From: Jaltomata sinuosa
Taxonomy: Eukaryota; Streptophyta; Magnoliopsida; Solanales; Solanaceae
Assembly: GCA_003996215.1 (NCBI GenBank)
Contig: QJPP01005214.1
Coordinates: forward strand, 27,416-91,415
Reading direction: 5' to 3'
Length of the DNA: 64,000 bases
Part shown: positions 44,961-56,102 of the stretch, piece after piece
Layout: every line of letters begins with the position of its first letter
Position numbering within the stretch: position 1 is the stretch's first letter
Position numbers and translations under genes: made by a program
The notes under the pieces: generated by a model
Told to the model about the DNA's origin: nothing
The model's input: only the letters and a program-made list of their open reading frames with translations
Database searches by the model: none

Positions 44961-45380
44961 TCAAGCCTAACCAAACAGTTAGCCAAGGACTGGATGTCCA
45001 AGGCCAACGGTCACTCAGAAGCTGAAAGTGAAGCTAGGCTTCCCGTACTCACTGCCTTCCAAATCAAGGCATCCACTACCATATTTGCCTTGCCCGGATG
45101 GTATAAAATAGTGAAATCATAGTCCTTCAGCAACTCAATCCATCTCCTCTATCTCGAGTTCACGCTGACTCGTAATGTACTGAAGACTATGATGGTCGGT
45201 GAATATCTCGCAATGAACTCCATATAGATAGTACCTCCAGATCTTAAGCGCGAAGACTACCCACGCCAACTCTAAGTCGTGAGTGGGGTAGTTGAGTTTG
45301 TGATATTCAGCTGCCTCGATGCATATGATATCACTCGACCCTGCTATATCAACAAACAACCATGACCGACCCCTGAAGCA
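44961..45380 (-). pseudogene. chromovirus RNase H
   Basis: The first catalytic Asp is in M-Y-C-D-A-S-G-V-G-H-G at the end of the preceding frame. A shift at about 45350 leads to N-Y-P-T-H-D-L-E-L-A-W-V-V-F-A-L-K-I and the E-I-F-T-D-H-H-S-L-Q-Y motif (45359-45135). The C-terminal Y-H-P-G-K-A-N-M-V-V-D-A-L is at about 45110-45070. Confidence 0.85.
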
Positions 45381-46118
45381 TCACAATACATGGAAAAACT
45401 CTGACCCTCAACCGACAAAGTCAAAACTGGAGTTGAAGTCAATAAGGCCTTAAGCCTCAGGAAGCTATCCTCGCACTGATCAGACCACTGAAATGGAACA
45501 TCCTTCCTAGTGAGCATAGTCAAGGGTGCTGCTATGGAACAAAATCCCTCAATGAACCGTCTGTAATACCTGGCTAACCCAACAAAGCTGCGAATCTCGG
45601 TAGGAGTAGTAGGCTTAGGCCAATCACAAACTGCATAAATCTTACCCGGATCAACTCTAATTCTATCCTTAGACACCACGTGCCCTAGGAATGTAATTGA
45701 CTCTGACCAGAACTCACACTTTGAGAACTTGGCGTAAAGCCGATGATCTCTCAAAGTATGAAGTACAGTCCTCAAGTGTTGATCATGCTCATCTCTATTC
45801 CTCGAGTATACCAAGATGTCATCAATAAGACTATCACAAACATATCCAAGTACGGGCTAAGCGCCTTGTGCATCAAGTCCATAAAGGCTAAGGGGGTAGT
45901 AGTCAACCCAAAAGACATCACCAGGAACTCATAGTGGCCGTAAAGTGTCCTGAATGCTGTCTTAGGGATGTCCTCTGCCCTAATCCTCAACTGATGGTAG
46001 CCGGACCTCAAATAAATCTTAGAAAAAATGAAGGAACCCTGAAGCTGATCAAATAAGTCATCAATCCTGGGCATCGAATACTTATTCTTCACTGTCACCT
46101 TATTCATCTACTGATTAT
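45344..46118 (-). pseudogene. chromovirus reverse transcriptase, 5' part missing
   Basis: From 46107 the frame reads N-K-V-T-V-K-N-K-Y, P-R-I-D-D-L-F-D-Q-L, S-G-Y-H-Q-L-R-I-R and Y-E-F-L-V-M-S-F-G-L-T. A one-base deletion next to the catalytic motif (near 45828) moves the I-D-D-I part out of frame. The second frame 45814-45344 continues from V-Y-S-R through Y-A-K-F-S-K-C-E-F-W, L-G-H-V-V-S-K-D and S-F-V-G-L-A-R-Y-Y-R-R-F. The catalytic codons themselves are preserved in the DNA. The fingers subdomain is cut off at the 46119 junction. Confidence 0.85.
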
Positions 46119-46284
46119 TGATGTGATGTAGAAGTATGTCACTCTCGACGCTTAATACATAGGATTTTCGCAAGTTCTTTAGCATTTTATTTGTAGATTT
46201 GATGTTTTTGTTAAGTGTGCAGGAAAAAAATGGATCCCAGAACAAAGTGGAGGAAATTGGGCAGAAATTGGAAAGCTACAAAGA

Positions 46285-46835
46285 TGATGGGTCACTTGAT
46301 GGTCTGTGGTTCAAAACCACGGACCCGTCACTGTGACTCGTAGTGAAGAGTTCAGAAAGGGTGCAAGTCCAGAAGGAAAGAACGACCCACTTGATGGTCC
46401 ATGTTTCAAAACCACAGATCCATCACTGTGACTCGTAAACCAAAGTTTAGAAACTATGCCAAGTTTGGAGGAAAAGATGACTCAGTCTACGAGTCATGGT
46501 TTCAAACCACGACCCGTCCCTATGACACGTAGACTAGAGATATTGCAGAGGTGAACAAGGAGTATCAGGAATCACGGATTGATGTACGAACCGTGCTTCC
46601 AAAGTATGGTCCATCCCTTTTAGTCATAGTCACTGAATCAGAGAAGGGACAAAAAGGGACCAAGAAACCACGAGTTAAAAGACGAGCCATCATTCAGAAG
46701 CACGACTCGTGGTTCCAATCGTATTTTCTCAAGTCAGAAGACGTTGACCAGCCAGGACAGCGGTTGACCTTAAAAGACTACGAACCATCATTCCAAATGA
46801 TGGGTCATCATCTAACCCATGGTCCTTGCCGAGCT
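46285..46835. repeat. inverted/direct short-repeat cluster in Athila-like LTR
   Basis: A composite of about 90 bp recurs at least four times with decay: GATGGTC.GTGGTTCAAAACC followed by ACGGACCCGTCACTGTGACTCG. The two halves (GTGGTT / AACCAC, GGTCCGTGG / CCACGGACC) are complementary. Copies start near 46295, 46390, 46480, 46575 and 46690. The cluster lies directly upstream of the TATA box. Confidence 0.7.
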
Positions 46836-46873
46836 CAATTTTCTAGTTTTGTTAGGACAGGATTTCCGTTGTC

Positions 46874-46881
46874 TATAAATA
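46874..46881 (+). promoter_or_regulatory. TATA box of Athila-like LTR
   Basis: TATAAATA in the context TTGTCTATAAATACTTCTCC, a strong plant-type TATA box about 755 bp into the LTR and just after the repeat cluster. Transcription would start about 30 bp downstream. Confidence 0.55.
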
Positions 46882-47810
46882 CTTCTCCTAGGTTTATTTT
46901 ATGTTTTTTTATGCACATTATTTTTAAGACAACACGTTGCTGACATTGTGATATTGATTTTTGAGAGTTATATACATTCATAGTTCTTTGTTCTTGATTC
47001 CATCTTCGCCTAATCAAGATTCCAGATTTCTTTAACTCTTATTATAAGTATATGATCATGAACACACAAATAATTCTTCATTGTTTACTTATGAACATGA
47101 GTAGCTAAATCCACAACTAGGATTGTGGGAACCATGAAGGATTAATGAAGTAGGCAAAGTACTTGGGTACTCTAAGGTGGTGTTTATGCATATATTGTTC
47201 TTCCCTTCATTTTGATTGCTTTTAACGGTGTGCAACGTTAGAACTCGCCTTATCCTTACTTGCCAAACCAAGGAGGTAATAGATGGGAAAAGGGTTGTTT
47301 AACAATGGATATTTGAGGCTACCAACCCTCATTTAATAGCTTGACCTTGTCCAGGAATAGATAATCTAGGGTCCAAGGTAAGGGTTAGTAAAGAATACAC
47401 CCGCGGCCGGACCAAGGCATGTGGGGAAATTCATCTATCTGCCGGACCAATGATTTAGGTGAATCTAACTTACCGACTCTGCATGCTAAGCAAAAAACTA
47501 GTTTACTAAGTACAACGCCTCACTAAGTTATGATCTCATGGGGAACACTACCCTAGTCATCTCTCCCATTGATTACAACTCTCTTAAAACTGTCACATGT
47601 TACTTGTTTACATTCTCATTATGATTACTACTTGTTACATTAAAACCCCTCTTTTGAGGGAAATAAATGGTTAACAGCACAAGTAAACACATATCCACCA
47701 TAGTCCTACCATATTCCCTGTGGGATTGACCCCAACCTTTGTTGGGTTCTATATTTGATCAACGACCACTTACCTTCCAAAAGGAGGTGTAATTTGGGCA
47801 TATAAAATTT

Positions 47811-47828
47811 TGGCACCATTGCCGAGGA
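47811..47828 (+). other. primer-binding site, tRNA-Asp type
   Basis: TGGCACCATTGCCGAGGA differs by three bases from TGGCGCCGTTGCCGGGGA, the Athila-type site. All three differences are G to A, as expected from deamination on the opposite strand. Confidence 0.75.
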
Positions 47829-47931
47829 GTATGGTTTAGGATTAAGAGAGATTGTGTTTATTTCACTATTAGTCCTTATTCCCTGATTTTACTTTTTCTG
47901 TTCTTTTTGTTTTGACCTACAGATTACACAT

Positions 47932-49787
47932 TTGTGCATGCCTAGTACAAGGAGTAAAGGCAATCCCTTGATCCCTTATGATCTAGATCTCTCCAAAACT
48001 CTACGAAATATGGCTAAGGAGGGAGAGCACAAAACTCAAGAGCAGATAACAGCTCGACTACTAGCTGAAGCCGAGCAAAGGAAAAAGGATATTGCAGAGC
48101 GCCAAAAGACAGGGGAAGATGCCTTTGCTGTGGAAGATGCTGCAATTGCAGCAAACCTTGCGGCTCGAAATACTGCAGCTGAGCAAGCAAGGCAAGAAAG
48201 ACAGCACACTATCCAGGACGAGGAAGCAACAAGATGAAATTTGCCACATAGTAGGGGCCGACAAATGCAATAGCTAAGGAATGCCTCTCCCTACTATGAG
48301 GATGAGGATGATGATGATACGGAGGAATTTGGCATTACTGGAGCCATAATGCTGCCACCACTGGCTGACGGAATGAAGTTTGATATCACTAGCGCCATGA
48401 TCCAGCTGCTGAATCAGATAGGACTTTATTCAGGAAAGCCCACGAAAGATGTGATTCTACACGTGAAGAGTTTTGTGGGGATTTGCAAATCTTATAATAT
48501 GCCTGGAGTGGGACAGGATGCTATTAGACTAAGGCTATTTCCATTTTCATTGAACGGTGAGGTGAGTGCATGGCTCTCAGAACTGCCTGATAATTCCATA
48601 TACACATGGTATGAGCTGAAGAATCAGTTTTTGGAGCAGTTCTTTCCTCCATCGAGGATGTTGCAGCTGAAGCAAAAGATCTACAACTTCAGGAAGCTAC
48701 CCGCAAAAGCATAATATGATTCTTCGCTGAGGTTCAAGAAGAAGCTGAAGCAAGTTCCGAGACATGAAATTCCTTCAAGGCATCTGATGGAGATCTTCTA
48801 CAAAGCATTGAACGCCAACACAAAAGCAGTAGCTGACACTGTAACTAGAGGAGCATTTATGGAAAGTAGATATTTTGAGTCTACGAAGATGCTGGACAGG
48901 GTTGCGAAGACCAACCGAGCATGGCACACTAGGGAGGCCGAGACTACAGAAGCTACATATGCAGTTGGAAATTTTGTGGATGTTAATAAATTCCAAGAGC
49001 CCAAACAGGAAGTTGCTGAGATGAACACGAGTGTGGGGTTGATTGTAAAGAAAATCCTAATTGAGGGATTGGAAAAGGTTAAAGGCATCGGTTCATAAGG
49101 TAAAGCACCAAGGCCAGACGATTACTCATCCTAAGAGGAGGTTAGTTATCTGAATGATCAATGGGCGGGTTTTTCGGCCTCTAGCGAAGGAAATCAAGAT
49201 CGGAATAGAGACAGAGATGACTACTACAATCAGTCCAGTTACAAAGATAGGAGAAGAGGTAGAGACAGAGATGGTGACTGGCAGAAAAAGGATGGGTACA
49301 AGAATGATAGGAGTTGGCTTTATGTCCCTCCAAGAAATCGTGATGATAAACCTACACAACCCAGCATGAGAGAGTTGATCAAAAAAGTTTTCCAAAAGGT
49401 TGACTCCACGGATGCAAGTATGAAGGAGATAAAAGTTGAGCTGTCAAGTATCAGCCAGAGAGTGGAGTCTCATTCTGTCTCCATAAAGCAGTTTGAGATG
49501 CAGATGCACCAGTTTTCCACTAGCATGAATCCGCGTCAAAAGGGTACTCTCCCAAGTGACACCATTCAAAACCAGGAGAACGATAGACAGGTTATGGCGG
49601 TGACTACTCTAAGCGGAAAGCAGACTGTTGATCATCCTATGCCTATAGTTATTGATGAGCCAACAAAGGTTGAAAAGGATGATGCTAAAATTTTGGCTGA
49701 GTCTGAAGAGAAAGATAGTGGTGAAGGGTCATTTGAGAGATGGTCTTCTGAGATGACACGAAGAGCAAAGAGGTTGCACCGGTCCTG
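47932..49787 (+). pseudogene. Athila-like gag, broken
   Basis: It starts at M-C-M-P-S-T-R-S-K-G-N-P-L (47932) with a charged, Ala/Glu/Gln-rich helical N-terminus. TGA (48235) and TAG stops follow before an acidic E-D-E-D-D-D-D tract. The capsid-like domain lies at 48349-48715 (L-R-L-F-P-F-S-L-N-G-E-V-S-A-W-L, W-Y-E-L-K-N-Q-F-L-E-Q-F-F-P). After a TAA comes N-R-A-W-H-T-R-E-A-E (48918), an Arg/Asp-rich region (49190-49320) and M-N-P-R-Q-K-G-T-L-P-S-D-T near 49525. A frameshift near 49755 separates it from protease. Except for that shift all blocks share one frame. No CCHC knuckle is visible, as is usual for this lineage as far as I know. Confidence 0.8.
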
Positions 49788-50300
49788 AAACCCATGTCAT
49801 TTCCTTCTCCACCTTATCCCCAGAGATTGAAGAAAAAGGTTGAGGATGGAAAATTTCACAAGTTCATATCCATGTTGAAGCAACTACCAGTCAATATCCC
49901 TTTGGTCGAAGCATTAGAGCAGATTTATGGATATGCTAAGTTCATGAAGGATCTGGTCACTAGGAAGAGGACGGTTAGCTTTGAGCGAAACAATAATTTG
50001 CACCACTGTAGTGCCATAACATCTCGTTCTATGGTTCAGAAAAAAGAAGATCCTAAAGCTTTCACAATTCCCTGCACGATTGGAGCCTTCTACTTTGCCA
50101 AAGCTTTGTGTGATCTGGGTGGTAGTATAAACCTTATGTCGCTAGCAGTGTATAATCAGTAGGTCTTGGGAGCCCTCACTCTGACTACAATGCGGCTCCT
50201 TATGGCAGATCGCATGGTGAAGAGGCCTGTGGGAATTCTATATGATGTATTGGTGAAGGTTGAAACTTTTATCTTTCCCTTAGTTACAATGCCCTGGCCG
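49788..50300 (+). pseudogene. Athila-like aspartic protease, truncated
   Basis: The frame 49794-50162 carries P-P-Y-P-Q-R-L-K-K-K-V-E-D-G-K-F, V-N-I-P-L-V-E-A-L-E-Q and the active-site region A-L-C-D-L-G-G-S-I-N-L-M-S-L, with the catalytic Asp present. After TAG (50160) it goes on with L-T-L-T-T-M-R-L-L-M-A-D and G-I-L-Y-D-V-L-V-K-V. It then loses similarity near 50290 at the junction. The flap and C-terminal half (V-P-I-I-L-G-R-P region) are missing. Confidence 0.8.
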
Positions 50301-52295
50301 ATGGGCCGTCACAGGTCCGATCAGTAAAGTCAATGAACCTTGAGTCGCACAGAGAAAGGCACACATGTATTCCATAAGAACATTCAAGCCTATCACTATG
50401 ATCACCTTATGGTTTCATTGTAGCTGACACCACCTTAGACTTCTCTCCCCTTCCCTAGCATATCTAGAAGCTGAAACTTCAATAACTTTTAGAAAGAGAC
50501 ACATTAGCACTCCTAATTTAACTATTACACATGAATGGTCCTCACCTTACATTTTATCCACACTTACAACCTAAAGTGGAACCAGCACATCAAAAAGGAA
50601 AATCTACTACTTCCCATCTAAGCTACTACTTAACTCCCTCCACTAACACCTATGACAACATAAGCCAAGATCACTAAAGGAATAGAGTAGGATTATGAGC
50701 ATCATGAATGAAGGAATATTGATCGGTCTTCACTTACACTTAGCATGATCTAGTCACTCAAGGTGAGGTCTGAGAAGTCAAGTGTAAGGGAATGACTGTC
50801 TCATATCCTGAACATATAGAGCATGGATAGAGTAAGGAAATCATAAGCACGAACTGTTCAAAAAATCTTGTATGAGCATATACATGATGTAGCATGATTT
50901 CATTAGCTATTAAGGTATATATGAGGACTGAACTGAGTACATAAAACTGAGAATACTATCAGACATGAGTTTGCATATATAACAGGTCTTATGGAATAAA
51001 GTTGGGATTCATAGAATAATAGAGTAAGTCTAGAATAGTTGTTTGGAGCAATTTCTGTTCATTCTAGGAGCTGAATATGGATGTGAATCTGTATGAGGTA
51101 CATGAACCTAGACATAGATATGACACAGATGCATATGTGTATAGTTTCATCTTGACTAAAGTACTTGGAATCCGCTGGAATAAGAATGGATCGATATTCG
51201 ATCATATCTTTTTCTAGAATTCTATAATGGTTGAGTCTCCTGACTTGACTAGTCTTTTTATCCAATCATCTCCCCCTTAGCTAAAAGGTTGACGTTCTAA
51301 ATCTGTGGACCTCTTCTCTATACTGGGTCATAACTAACTAGTGGTACAAGGTTGGGGCATCACTATACATAGGGATGCTAAACTCTTCTTGGAAGACTAT
51401 ATCTGTAGACACAACCCTTGCTGGTACTTACTTCTAAGATACTACACCAAACTAATGGTTCCAAATCTAAATCACATAAGCCTCAAACATGCAACTCCAC
51501 ATAATATTTATCTTTATCTTATCAATAAACCATAATTCAAGCTTAGAGTCTAACACTTATCATGGATAGCAACAGAACTTCACAAACACTATACTGACTA
51601 AACCCCTATCTAACTCCAATCCACAAACACATTTTTCTTTCATGATCGAACTATTATTCCTTGACACCACCCTATACACACCTTCAACTCATATGGTACT
51701 ATCTAAAGTCTGCCCATCTTTTAACCATTTCATAACTACTACACTACTAACTCTGGGTAATTCTGCCTTCATAATTCTTGGCTCATAACACTGAAACCAC
51801 ACTATATATTGGGTGACAACATTACCCAAGCATCCTAAAATATACTCCCCCCCTCAAAGTTCTCACCTGTACTAAGGTTTCGGAAGGGGTCTGAGATCAT
51901 AGTTCACTTTGGCTCAAACACATGATTCTCATGATCAAGAGTGAATTCTTTAAAATAACTAAACTTAAAAGCACTGATAGGATCCTCTCAAGCCCTTCTG
52001 CAACCCTGTAACTACCTGTAGGCTCTGTTTGAGAAAACTTTATCAATAGGAATTTGAGTCTAACTATTTCTATTACCTCGAAGATAACGCATAGTCAGCT
52101 GAAGTGGAGAAATGCTTGAATCTACATATATTTCTTAAAGAACAACTTTACTGAATGATCTTGAGTATGAAAGAAGGGAAAATATTTCCTAAATGCCCTG
52201 TAGCCTCTCAAAGAAAAGTACAAACATCTCTGTGTCATTCTGCAAGACTCTACTAAACACGACCTCATCGACACCCTAGGACACTTAACTTTTAT

Positions 52296-52307
52296 GCTCT
52301 GATACCA
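52296..52307 (-). other. primer-binding site (initiator Met type), intact
   Basis: The minus strand reads TGGTATCAGAGC four bases after the LTR end GCATGACA, the exact plant initiator-Met primer word. It is the only unmutated chromovirus primer site in the window. Confidence 0.85.
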
Positions 52308-52311
52308 AGTT

Positions 52312-55070
52312 TGTCATGCTACGAGCCTACACCCTAGACGTAACATAGGATCTGGAACCATAAGTGGCCTTAAGCTAATCCTTCATACTTGCATAATTTA
52401 TGATCAACTTAACAAAAACATATAAACTGGAAAACATTATGCGGAAGCAAGATTATGAGATAACTTATTCAATGAATCACTGGGTAAATATTTTCAACAA
52501 TGTATTAGAAAGAAAAGAAATTAGAACTAAGTACAATAATTCTGACTGACAGCGTATGAAGCCTCAAATAATACTGACTATAGTCAGCCGGTACATGACC
52601 CTAGTTGTCTCTAATCAATGTATATTGACTAAGATAAACCGCTATGACTACTAACTGACTAGAGTTCCCGACTAAGGAGAACTCATCACCTACTAGCTGG
52701 AAGTTGCAATCTATCTAACACTAATTCTGAGAGCTAGCACTAGAACATGCATCATGAAAAGATGCAGCACAAAGAAGTATGTGATCAGTACTTTAAATGT
52801 ACCAAGCATGTGAGATAATGCACTAACTTTAAATCATGAGAAAACATGTAACATGAGGGCATAACTGAAAACTGGATTAAGTGTAAACATCTAAGAATGC
52901 ATAAGTCAAAACTGTAAAATATAAGTTATTTTACTGAACAGGGTATAAAACATATTTCTGAGTTGTAACTGTGAGATATGTAAACTATAAGATAAGTTGA
53001 GCATGCTGAAAATACTGATATATTGTGCTAAATACAAACTGAGTGCAAAGAACTAGACTATCGTACAATGACCCAATCATAAAGTGGATATGATGAATAA
53101 GAAGGATGATCTGAAGTAAAAATCATAATAAAAATGCAACAGAACTGAACTAAGGGTCATGTACAATCTACTAAAATTGAATCAGTGGGAGAGCCTATTA
53201 ACCAACATAAACCACGTGAGCAAAATGTGGAGTCTGATATACACACCCCATCGAGAGGACCCAATATACCTTGCCAGGATAAAGAAGCATGACTGGCGTG
53301 ATTACTAATTCTAAGGCCCAATTGAGGGGCTAAGTAAACCTATGGTGGTACGTAGTTCTAGGACTTTAGGGTATGCTAAATTTTAGTCCAACTCGGTGCT
53401 AAGTACTAGTCCAAAACTAAATTCTGATAGCTCATTTAAAACTGAAGTTCTAGAATACTGTGTCAGAACCTAATTAATTTGAATGATTTCTGAAAGGCTG
53501 TATAACTAAAAAAATTGTTCATAAAGCATGTGGACATACCTAGATGTCATACTAATCATGAAACTTATTTAGTTCTAATCATTGATGGCATATGTTGAAA
53601 GTCCATATTTAAAACATGTTCTTGTAAAATATATTGAAGGTAAGCCGAAGCCTGCTAAATCATGCATTGTTCTTTCATACAAAAATAAGTGAATTAAAAA
53701 TCATGCATACTCATATTGGAGCTACTCATTTGGGAGCGAAACCCATAGTCAAAATCATCGTGAGGAAACTTAAACGTGTTTAGACTAAATGTTGACAATA
53801 TGAATTGAATTCTGGAGGAAAAGCTAAATCATGAGAAGTTTTAAAGAAAACATATGGACAGAAAACTAGCTAATTTCATGCTTAAAATTCAATGCTAGTA
53901 ATCTAGGTTAAATTCTGAAGAAAATCAATTCTTATGAAAATACTATAATTTCAGGATAAATTCTTAATTTCATAAAGTTCTTGTATAAGCTCATGCAAGT
54001 CATTGAAAATATAATACAAATCTTCTAAAATAGGATATAAATCATGTAGAAATCATAAGGACTGAGTTCTGTAAAACTTTACATGATTGTGGAAGAACCT
54101 TAGTTTCTAACATCATGAAATTTGAAATAGAAGACTGAGATTTTGGGCATAAGGGTAAACTAAAGCCTTACTGAATACCCACATACCTGGTTGTAGAAGA
54201 TTCTTGAACTGAAACTAAGGTTTGAAATTTTGGAGAAGGACCCTAGGCCTGAGGTGGAGAGACGATCGCTCTTTTCTTTTTCTTTTCTGAAGTTGATCGA
54301 TCAAATAAGGAGAGGAAAGGCTAAGTATGGATAAAACCCCTCCAAATAGGCCTAAAATGACTTAGTATTGGACTTAAGATAGTGGGAAATTACTAAAATA
54401 CTCCTGAGAAATGAGTCTAAAAGGTTACAGGATTTCTTGATGCAGGGGTCCGTGTACACAAACAACGGTCCGTAGATGGAGGTTGTGGTTCACAGAACAC
54501 TTTTCAGGCTATTGGATTAGGTTCCACGTGTTGGTTTCACAGCCCATGGGAAATTCCATGACCTATGGAACCCTCACATGGTTTTCAGGCAAAAATTCAA
54601 CTTCCAAAACTGATTTAAACGGATGCAATCCACAGTTCGTGGTTTGATCCATGAGCCGTGGATTCCTCTCGTGGTTATTATCTGTTATTTTAACAGACAG
54701 ACACATTTTAGTAAAACCCTAATAACTTCTACACCAAGCTCGTACTAATGCGCGGTTGGTGGCATTGGAAAGAAGACTCAAAGATCTTTAATTTGGTTGG
54801 TACTAGGCAATCTAACGTTTCATATTCTAGGAGATATAATCTTTTGAAGTTGATCCTTGAAAAATCTTATTCTAAAACTCAATCGGTAATGAAGCTTTCA
54901 ACTCAACTTTGAGCTAGAGGTTTTTATGACCCTAATTCATATCTAATACACTTCACACACTTAAGAATTGATCTCAACACCTATGTACCATTTGAAATCA
55001 TATGGTTTGGGTCTACAACATATGAAGAACGCCTTGGATCTTAGCTTAGAATTTTTGGGGTGTTACAACA
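52312..55070 (-). repeat. 5' LTR of the non-coding element, 2.76 kb
   Basis: TG..CA termini as given for the element; a start at 55067 (TGTAACACCCC) is equally possible. It carries a short-repeat cluster at 54445-54665 with GGTCCGTGTAC, CGGTCCGTAG, GTTCGTGGTTTG and GAGCCGTGGATTCC words. No gene is supported on either strand over the whole 2.7 kb. Confidence 0.7.
54445..54665. repeat. GGTCCGTG-type short repeats in LTR
   Basis: Variants of GGTCCGTG, CACGGTCC, TCCACGTG and GAGCCGTGGAT occur in both orientations. The word CCGTGGAT also appears at 62089-62096 in the Athila-like scrap, a different lineage. Confidence 0.5.
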
Positions 55071-56102
55071 GCCCTTTTTGCACTATCCCTTTCTTGGCCC
55101 AGCCTCTTTGAGATCACTTAAAGCCTGCAAATTGCGGACAAAAATCCAAGAAAATTTTTCCAATGGTAAAGATGTAAAAGTCCCAGAAGAACAAAGATGA
55201 AAAGACAAATAAAAAAAAGAATCAAAAATCCCCACATATCAAGACAAAGAAATTCCACACAATAAAACTGAAAAAAATGAAAAACATCCAACAAAAGTGG
55301 AGAAACAGAAGCAAAATACTTCAAAAGGGGAGAAAAAGACTCCAATGATGAAATATTCAAGAGAAGTCAAAACAAGGGACAACTAAGCAAAGAAGATCAA
55401 GCGTCAAAATGCAACAAATGTCAAAGCATAAATACAGTGCAATGCTCAAGGAGGTACTAGTCACTTTCCTCCTAAATAATATCCTACCCATCCCCATGCC
55501 TACATTACAAGCCAATAACAAGTCCTACATGATCTTATTCCAAGTGTTCTAACATTAGTATCACAATTACATGCATTGAATATCTTTCTGAGTGTGAATG
55601 TACTTCTCAAAATGTCCTAAAATCAAAATACTCATGTGTGAATTGTTACTTTCATTGTGGTAAGGTACTTGAAATATGAGGATAGGTAAAGTTCTAACTC
55701 TTTTTTTGAAGCAAGACAAACAAATCTTGTTGATACTTAGGTATGTTTGAGGTACCACTTAAAACTATAGGAATTACCCGAAGTTGATCTCAGTTAGGTA
55801 GAAAAAAATGGTAGAATTCTTATGCACAATACTAATTGTTGGTACCAACCGAAGTCAAGACATGATTTTCTTTCCAACATTCTTACAACAAAAAAACCAA
55901 AAAAATAAAAGAAATAGAACAAAAAGTTTTCTTCTTTTTCAAGGCGCCCACTTTCAAATACGGGCATTTTATTTTTCAGCCAAGGTGCCCACCTCCAAAT
56001 ACAGACATTTTACTTTCTGTCAAGGTGCCCACCTTTTAATGCGAATATTTTTACATTTCAAGCACGAGTTAAGGCGCCCAACTTTTAATATGGGTATTCT
56101 TA
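55071..56102 (+). mobile_element. Tat/Ogre-like 3' untranslated fragment
   Basis: No coding motif. The purine/A-rich first half with repeated CAAA/GAAA words, and the GCGCCCAC tandem repeat at its end, resemble the region between pol and the 3' LTR of Tat-like elements. The minus-strand open frame 55118-55360 is hydrophobic (rich in Leu/Phe), but this follows from the AAAG-rich opposite strand and I reject it as a gene. Confidence 0.4.
55941..56101 (+). repeat. tandem repeat with GGCGCCCAC core, four units of 40-49 bp
   Basis: Units begin AAGGCGCCCACTTTCAAATA (55941), AAGGTGCCCACCTCCAAATA (55982), AAGGTGCCCACCTTTTAATG (56022) and AAGGCGCCCAACTTTTAATA (56071). Each continues into CGGGCATTTTA-like sequence. 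The third unit has about 9 extra bases. Confidence 0.9.

Larger units (their letters stand above)
40013..46118 (-). mobile_element. chromovirus 3' half (LTR, integrase, RNase H, RT), 5' part missing
   Basis: On the minus strand, RT begins at 46118 inside the Y-R-Q-L-N-K block and runs through RNase H, integrase and chromodomain to about 43440. The 3' LTR follows (43431-40013). Gag, protease and the RT start are missing because an Athila-like element begins at 46119. This is the best-preserved integrase of the window. It shares the CAG to TAG stop pattern (for example G-T-stop-F-T at about 44321). Confidence 0.85.
46119..47800 (+). repeat. Athila-like 5' LTR, about 1.7 kb
   Basis: The start is placed at TGATGTGATG, where chromovirus RT homology ends. 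The word AGATTTGATGT.TTT..TTAAGTGTGCAGGAAAA at 46190-46230 recurs at 61885-61920. The LTR carries a cluster of complementary short words (46285-46830), a clear TATA box and then AT-rich sequence. The end is placed before TATAAAATTTTGGCACC. The 130-codon open frame 46551-46943 is an accident of the repeat cluster. Confidence 0.6.
46119..50324 (+). mobile_element. Athila-like element, 5' LTR, gag and protease; 3' part missing
   Basis: 5' LTR about 46119-47800, tRNA-Asp-type primer site at 47811, gag 47932-49787, protease 49788-50290. The element stops at about 50290-50324, where the internal sequence of another element begins, so RT to 3' LTR are absent. It interrupts the minus-strand chromovirus exactly within RT. 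It is related to the minus-strand remnant at 1-5229, and its LTR start to 61807-62095. Confidence 0.8.
50325..55070 (-). mobile_element. chromovirus-related LTR element with non-coding interior (5' half)
   Basis: On the minus strand it has a 5' LTR 55070-52312 (TGTTGTAACACCCC to GCATGACA), primer site TGGTATCAGAGC (52307-52296) and then leader words TCTAGTAGAGTC-like TTTAGTAGAGTC and GAGGCTACAGGGCATTTAGG as in Tekay/Del elements. Instead of gag, about 1.9 kb of sequence follows with no recognisable coding motif in any frame. The part 51790-50325 recurs at 25842-24374. The element is cut at 50325. A large non-autonomous derivative is one explanation; complete decay of gag is another. Confidence 0.65.

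Noticed and set aside
46551..46943. 130-codon open frame on the plus strand
   Set aside because: It lies wholly in the short-repeat cluster and promoter of the Athila-like LTR, reads the repeated words and has no start context or homologous domain.
55118..55360. 80-codon very hydrophobic minus-strand frame
   Set aside because: It is the complement of an A/G-rich untranslated stretch, which automatically gives Phe/Leu-rich reading.
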